A stretch of 64,000 nucleotides of DNA. Origin: Trichobilharzia regenti. Taxonomy: Eukaryota; Platyhelminthes; Trematoda; Strigeidida; Schistosomatidae. Shown here piece by piece: positions 57,941 through 64,000 of the stretch. Under the pieces are notes generated by a model. The model was not told the origin of the DNA and searched no databases. It was given only the letters and a program-made list of their open reading frames with translations. Position 1 is the stretch's first letter. Each line of letters opens with the position of its first letter. Location: assembly GCA_944472135.2 (NCBI GenBank), contig OX235262.1, positions 81,752,903-81,816,902 on the forward strand, given 5' to 3'. The position numbers were made by a program, and so were the translations under genes.

Positions 57941-59214
57941 GAAGCTTGAATATCATATATACAAATATATACGTCAAAATGTAAAAAAGCTTTCTGGTCA
58001 AATTCAGTAGCATGTTTGAAAGAAATAGACAAATGTGCTACTGATTTATTATACAATATGGTCTGGACCCCAAAACAAACTGAGCAATACGTTGTGGAGA
58101 TACCATGATTAGCAATTGAAAAGACCCAGAATAAACAAGTTGTATTACAGTGTGTAGACTAAAACTTAACCCAAATGGAACTTCAAATAATCGATTTTTT
58201 GGTTATGGACAGATACGAAGTCGATTTCCCAGTAGAAGGAAATCATGCTCTCAAAAACCGCGTGACTATTAGGAAATCGGTAAAGGATGAGAACGTTTTA
58301 GTGACTTTACACTTTGACCCTAAACTCAGGCGAAGCTCTTAATAATGGTCTGTCCTACAACAAGTACGACAGAGGCTACACGAGATAACAGGGGTGCAAT
58401 TAATAGAAACAAAATACTTTCTGCACACAGGCACGATGAACTTCCCATAAGCTCCACTGAAAATTAAAAGGGCGTACAACACATATCCCTTCATTTCTGA
58501 CGAAAAGATTTCATCTATGTTTTAGGCTCTTAACCAATTCACAAGCAATTACCTTGTATTTCAGTTGGTTAAACAGAGTTACCTGGCGTGACTCTAGCAC
58601 CTCACAAAATTGATATTTTATGCCAGAGTGAATGTGCGGCTTTATAAAACGCCGAAAAATTTACTGTCGGTCGAGAAACCTGCATTGCGAATCCCATATA
58701 CGAGATCCAAATGTCGTAAAATTCAACCCAAAATTAGTTGGCAACCACAGACAAAGGCTGAAATGTCTATTGCATCTAATGTCTAACAGGAAAAACTACT
58801 AACCTGGAAGTAGATGTCACAAAGAAATACATGGAAGGAATGTTTCAGACGATAAGTGGGAGGAAAGGTTATTCCTGAGTACTTCTATGCAATACATATC
58901 GAACAGATTGACAGATTTAGGTCTCAGTAACTTGAGTATTTCCTTAATTTATTCAGAACAAAATTGAGCAAACAATTTTTTCAGTAATTACTTCTTCAGG
59001 CCCTACAGTTGTATAACCATTGACTTAAGCATACAATGGCCAGTAATGTTAGATTAAAATAATATCAGGAATGTACTTTTGAGAAAGTATAATTTAGGAC
59101 TAATAATAATATTGCTTAATATATATTACACGATTAACGTTTAATATTAAAAGTTAAGAGCAGCCCAGTGACCATTTAAAATGACTAGATTATTCTTCTA
59201 TAATTAGTAACGTT
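57941..59214. other. Upstream flank of the coiled-coil gene
   Basis: No ORF with family motifs. A promoter or first non-coding exon may be here, but no convincing signal was found. Confidence 0.45.
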
Positions 59215-59432
59215 CCGAGTGTAAAACAGGTTTCCAGCCTTGAGTTTTGAAGCTTCAATATTAGTGGATTAATTTTTACGTGGCGCGGCTGTTAGCCTCA
59301 TACCCAGTCTAACCCGCTTACCGAGCTTACTGTTGATTAAGTTAGGTTTATCAATGCGTCTGACAAAGATCGAACCCAGGATCACACGCCTGGTTGGCGA
59401 GGATTCTTCAGCTGAGCCAGTGACGTCACAAA
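59215..59432 (-). mobile_element. SINE-A copy, decayed
   Basis: On the - strand: head ACTGGCTCAGCTGAAGAATC, box B GGGTTCGATCTTT, body GGTAAGCGGGTTAGACTGGG and GAAGCTTCAAAACTCAAGGC. Same module order as 31256-31490. Confidence 0.7.
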
Positions 59433-60069
59433 AATAACCCCTCGGAAACCTACTCCAAGTATGCACCTGCAACAGCACTCTTCAAATCGTAAGGCCCGCT
59501 CCCATCCAAGGACTCTGACAATGACCTTGCTCCACTAAATCTCAATTTGATGAAGCGTATGTCTTACACTAAGTAACAGACAAATCATTTCTCCCAATGA
59601 AATGCTTTAGCACGTTACCACAACTAGCAAAAAATCATGTGAAACAAAGTCTAAGGGTTCCAATATCCGATATCGTCATTACAAGATAGTGTAAAACCGG
59701 TTTGATTTCTTTGTGTTCAGGAGTGAGTGCACCTAACTGTTTGCGTATCTATGACAACTGGTCAGTTTCACGGTTCAAGAGCGTCTTGCTAATTCTAGAC
59801 TATTTCTAACATTCTACGATGAATAGAACATTAAATTGTGAAAAGTTTGAATATGCGAACAAAGTAGAACTCAGAACTGGTATTCAGCATGACTGGCACT
59901 GGTTCAGCACCCTGTTGTTTTTCTAGGCATTTTCGGAAGTAGCTCAGAACGTAATTGGTTCAATAACAAGCGCATGACTCAGGAGAAATAGCCAAACTTT
60001 TCAAAAGTAGGTTGGCGAACTCCAAAACTCCCTATCCGAAAATAATATACTTAGACGGCATTGCTTACG
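59433..60069. other. Unique sequence between SINE-A and the CR1-like LINE
   Basis: Nothing recognised; the last part may be decayed 5' sequence of the CR1-like element. Confidence 0.4.
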
Positions 60070-60143
60070 AAAATAATTAGGCGATATGCGAACTGTTTAG
60101 CGAACACTTTGCCAGATTATACACCTTAGAGAACGATGAAGTC

Positions 60144-60752
60144 GTGGATTTCCCACGTAAAACAGACGAATGTTTAAGTGACATAATTTTCACCACACAT
60201 GAGATCGATAAAGCTGTCGCAAATCTTAAGCTTAGTAACACTACTAGTCCAGACGGTATATCTTCCGTTCTGCTGAAAAACGGTGGTAATGACATGAATT
60301 CACTTTTACTCAAGTTATACTCAATCTCATTAAGCGATGAGACATACCCTACCTGGTGGAAGAAGTCTTATATTGTACCTATCCATAAATACGGGCCTAT
60401 AGCTGATATCAACAACTACCGCCCCATCAACATCACGTCTGTAGTTTCACGTGTAATGGAAAAGATAGTTAAGACTGAAATCATTCAGTACTTGCTGTCA
60501 AATGACCTACTATCACCATCCCAATACGGTTTCTTAAGTAGAAGGTCGTGCATTACATGCCACTTAGATTATTTTGACATTACACAATGCATTGATAATG
60601 GGCGTTCGGTAACACCATTGTTTCTCGACGTTAGCAAGGCCTTCGATAAAGCCCCACATATCAGACTCCTAACAAAACTCCAATCCTACGGGATAACTGG
60701 AAAACTTCTCAGATGGATGAGTTCTTTTCTCACAGAGAGAGAGAGCAATTAG
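60144..60752 (+). pseudogene. CR1-like reverse transcriptase, first open part
   Basis: 202 residues covering fingers and motif A. The start given is only the beginning of the open part (GTG), not a real initiation site; the reading extends upstream to about 60088. Confidence 0.83.
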
Positions 60753-61126
60753 TCAAAATCAACCACCAGCTCTCTTACTCAAAGCCGATAACCAGTGGTG
60801 TAATACAAGGTAGCGTTCTTGGCCCTATTCTATTCCTCTTATTTATAAATGGCATAGTCTCTGTAATCAAGTATTGCAAGCCATACCTTTTTGCAGATGA
60901 TCTCAAGATAGTATATGATTATGGGTACGGTGATATGAGCGTCGAAAGCAAGATCCAACAAGGCTTAAACCATCTAGGCGATTGGAGCGAAAAGTGGCAA
61001 CCAACTTTCGACCCAGACAAGTGCGGTACAACCCACCTTGGACGCTGGAAACCGATAATGTGCCTGTATATGTACAGTAAGCTCCTCTCAAAACTGAACA
61101 CAGTCACAGATCTCAGGATAACATAG
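60713..61126 (+). pseudogene. CR1-like reverse transcriptase, second open part
   Basis: Motifs B and C (PITSGVIQGSVLGPILFLLF, FADDLKI), in the next frame. A third piece runs 61423-61722 to the C-terminus. Confidence 0.83.
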
Positions 61127-61735
61127 TCAGATTTATCCTTTTCCGATCATGCAAATAAGGTTGTATCTAACTGCAAACGAATTACTGGCTTTGCACGGCG
61201 TAACTTCTACACCCAAGAAGCAAGATTAGCTATATATAGGACATGTATCCGTCCCAAACTTGAATATTGTGCTCTTCTATTTAATAACCTCAGGTCTGCA
61301 GACAGAAAAGAAATCGAAAGTGTCCAGAGATTCCTCATGAAACGCATAATAGGGTTTGACCAAAAGCGGAATATGTTGAGAGGTGTATACGTCTGAAATT
61401 AGAACCTCTGTGTTTAAGGAGAGTGAAGTGCAACTTATTTCTACTCTTCAGAGTCATTAGGAAACATAGCCACAGTAACTCATCCATAACGTGGGAAAAT
61501 ATTAAATTATATCCTCTGCGAAACCACGTCTACCTTGTCAAGGTGGCTACCCACAGAAAATCAATTAGGACAAACTTTTTCACCTTAAATTATTGCACTC
61601 TTCGGAACCAACTACCACCTGAAATAAGATGTTGTGAAAACCCTGATGGGTTCAAACGGAGCCTAGAAAGACACTTTAACATGCTCACCCTAGCTCGTCT
61701 AAAAGACCACAACTGTTGGTAGAACGGAAATTGAA

Positions 61736-62504
61736 GGCCAGTTCAGTCTCCAGTATAGTCACATACGTATAACTCGACTCTAATACTTACGCAGAGAACG
61801 TTAACTAATTTACTGAATTCTATTCTCTATAATCTTCACTAAGTTGTGTTGGTAAAAGCAAACCTGGAAATAATTATAATAGCAACCACACCTTTTAACG
61901 TTTTACATATGTATATACTAATATAATAATACTGAATAATCATGCATGTTCAATTCTTAAAATTAGATTGTTATTAAAATACTTAAAATGATCAAAATAT
62001 TTATGCAGCAAATGTTCTCTTGCTTTACCACGCTTGTTTCCCTTATAACACTCAATTATTGAGTCTAATGTGTTCTTTGATAATACGAATTACAATATTG
62101 ATTATAATCTTATCATAAATAGTTTGATTTACTTTACGGCTCTCTGTAGACTAACTACCCTTCTCCAGTATACACACTGCAGTATTGTTAACCAAATGCT
62201 AAACTTTTGTTGGTTCAGTGTCAATATCTTTCTATGATACATGTAGACAGGTTACTTTGCAATGTCAACTGTTTACTGTATACAAGACTGTCATGATAAT
62301 TTAGTGCACTAAGTCCTGCCAACCGACCTTACCTTCAGCTCATACTACCTACACTGAACCCTAACTATAGTGCTCTGCTGAATCTTGCTCCAATATTCAC
62401 AAAACCTATTCTTTTTACTCTTTAAGGTTTTAACTTCTTATTAAGTAATCTGTTCGTTAGGACGCATGCACACATATATAATATGATTTTTTTGATTTTT
62501 GATT
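61736..62504. other. Unique sequence after the CR1-like LINE
   Basis: AT-rich; beginning may be the LINE 3' UTR. Nothing else recognised. Confidence 0.45.
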
Positions 62505-62692
62505 TACAGCTTGATTCCACACTGCATTTTTGGTACAAGTGTGGAATTTGCAGCGTGGATATCGGTAGCCCAAATTTTTGCAGGCCGACCATAGATATCA
62601 GGTGTGCGCCGGCGTGGGCTCGAACCCCGGACCATGTGCATGGTTGGCGAGAGTCCTAACCACTGTGCCACCGACGCACAAATATGTTCATA
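62505..62692 (-). mobile_element. SINE-B copy
   Basis: - strand: head CGTCGGTGGCACAGTGGTTA, box B GGGGTTCGAGCCC, body GGGCTACCGATATCCACGC, hairpin ATTCCACACT/AGTGTGGAAT (62547-62538 and 62523-62514), A-rich tail. The hairpin has a compensatory pair change relative to 36270-36303. Confidence 0.88.
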
Positions 62693-64000
62693 AAGATGTA
62701 CGTGGAGACCTATTGGAAGCACTGATTAAGAAAGCTAGGGAGATGGAATATGAGGTACAAGCATGTCTGGTACCAAACAATATATTTGCTGTAGCCATAA
62801 CAATCATAGTCTCAGAGCCTAACATCATAAAAGGAGGGAGGGTGGCGCTAGCTGATCAGTAGATATGGTGGTGGTCACTAAGGTGAATCACCCCATTCTG
62901 CAGGGACAGCAATATGCAATTTGAAGGCTCGAGATATTTCTGATTTTTATGAGGGCTTAGATCTTTATCTCGAAAAAGATAATAATGAACGCCTAGACAG
63001 ATCATGCTTCTACCTTTAAATATATATCATTCGCTCAGCCTATTGCTGAGATGCGACCAAGTGGGATCTGCACAGATTTATGGAGCATCTTATAAATTAA
63101 CTTGCTATCCATTGTCGGATCTTTAAATAACACTTCACAATGTCTTATCTCATTCATTTTCTAATAACGTCTTTACTCGATTCTCATTATATTCCATCAA
63201 ACCCAACGTTTTATAGCTCTTTATGAGTTTGATTCGACTTATTCTATTCCTTTTCTCCGTAGGGTACGGTTGTGCACCAAATAGACAAAAAGTCATGAAA
63301 TAAAAACAACTGCCTTGAAAATAATTGTATTAAAGCAAAAAGTGGACATCATGATAGTACGAAGTATACGGGTATTATTATACATTGCAAATGAACGTTG
63401 TCGGCTTAGGGATTAATTACTTCCCCATTCTGTTTCCTATATAAATGTATTTATTAATGATATATCGCACTTACTCATTTTATTACACTTTAATGATTCA
63501 CCTTAGCACTTTAACTTTTCTAAACCAGCTTCCAGTCCCTTGTAGACGTTGTACTTACCTCAATATTGGTTGGTTATCGTATGCCTACAGCCACGGGATG
63601 AAAACGAAATGAAGTCGATTTTCCCGCGAAACCTGGAGTACAACTCTACGGCCTGGTTCAGACAATGAGTGTATATATATATACATGAAATATTTAACTG
63701 TTGAAACATAATTAACTTGTAGACAATCTATGATTTGACATTATACCATTCTTGATCGTGCCTGTAAAAATGGCATGCATTTTCATGTAAATTTATGTTT
63801 ATATGAAAATAAAAGTTATTATTATTATAACCCTCTTAGCCCAGGTACAGAACTGATTGGCATTACTTCAGAACGAAAAGACTTATTTCAGTGCATAGTG
63901 GCAATTTTTCAGCTTATTTTAATCCCTAAAGACAGTAGTTCAGGCGCAGACCTAGTTTTTAGGGTTTCGTCGCACCAATTAAGCGTCCAGTGCTCTTTTT
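62693..64000. other. Window end, nothing recognised
   Basis: AT-rich, with AATAAAAG followed by TTATTATTATTATA at 63808-63830, which could be a LINE tail, but no coding motif lies before it. No host exon recognised. Confidence 0.45.

Larger units (their letters stand above)
60070..61735 (+). mobile_element. CR1/Jockey-like LINE, 5'-truncated
   Basis: Reverse transcriptase from ICELFSEHFARLYTLEN through NTTSPDGISSVLLKNGG, NNYRPINITSVVSRVMEK, PLFLDVSKAFDKAPH (A), SGVIQGSVLGPILFLLFI (B), YLFADDLKIVYD (C, FADD) to IYRTCIRPKLEYCALLF and the C-terminus near LTLARLKDHNCW. Frame changes near 60750, 61115 and 61390. Unlike both RTE families it has YRPI/VLGPILF-type motifs of the CR1/Jockey group; schistosome SR1 is of this type. 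No endonuclease is present. Confidence 0.87.

Noticed and set aside
62600..62680. tRNA gene on the - strand
   Set aside because: Same SINE-B head with body and hairpin tail attached.
1..64000. CRISPR arrays, operons, phage or plasmid systems
   Set aside because: No regularly spaced repeats, no ribosome-binding-site driven gene clusters; all genes are intron-containing and transposons are eukaryotic.

Overview
The window is animal nuclear DNA, most probably from a schistosome or close relative (trematode flatworm). The reasons are AT-rich sequence, split genes with GT-AG introns ranging from about 40 nt to 12.6 kb, a SINE carrying a schistosome-type (Sm-alpha) hammerhead ribozyme, and a dense mixture of RTE-type LINEs, one CR1-like LINE and many Penelope-like elements (PLEs) with GIY-YIG endonuclease. 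I see no prokaryotic feature, no rRNA and no free-standing tRNA gene. The species is not determined.

Two host genes converge. (1) On the + strand, positions 8-8103 hold nine exons of the mitochondrial tRNA threonylcarbamoyltransferase OSGEPL1/Qri7; the 5' part lies outside the window. All splice phases join without a break to the stop codon. (2) On the - strand, positions 57925 down to 9784 hold a 48-kb gene of unknown identity, assembled here from 12 exons whose phases all fit (2,400 coding nt, 799 residues). It encodes an N-terminal coiled-coil region and a Ser/Pro-rich, basic C-terminus. One 63-nt exon of this gene is present three times, each copy encoding exactly three heptads.

Almost all remaining sequence is retroelements lodged in the introns of the second gene, many nested with readable target-site duplications (TSDs). 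RTE-A is inserted in a PLE and itself carries an RTE-A 3' fragment (15.7-21.1 kb). An older RTE-A carries two younger ones (47.7-55.4 kb), one of them almost intact (51196-54951). An RTE-B fragment lies in the catalytic YMDD codons of a PLE reverse transcriptase (44.3-45.3 kb). RTE-B is a second RTE family (10.3-14.7, 23.4-26.6 and 44.3-45.3 kb). PLE remnants are at 12.0-13.5, 14.8-15.1, 15.7-21.1, 29.0-30.7, 31.5-33.1, 34.9-38.0, 39.6-40.9, 43.3-46.4 and 46.9-47.7 kb. A CR1-like LINE lies at 60.1-61.7 kb.

Small RNA-related signals: Sm-alpha hammerhead remnants at 6.1-6.3 kb; an HDV-like pseudoknot at the 5' ends of two RTE-A copies; a tRNA-headed SINE family (SINE-A) whose body matches the RTE-B 5' UTR and whose tail matches the RTE-B 3' end; and a second tRNA-headed SINE family (SINE-B) with a 3' hairpin that shows a compensatory change. 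Family labels (RTE-A, RTE-B, PLE-1 to PLE-7, SINE-A to SINE-C) are local to this annotation.
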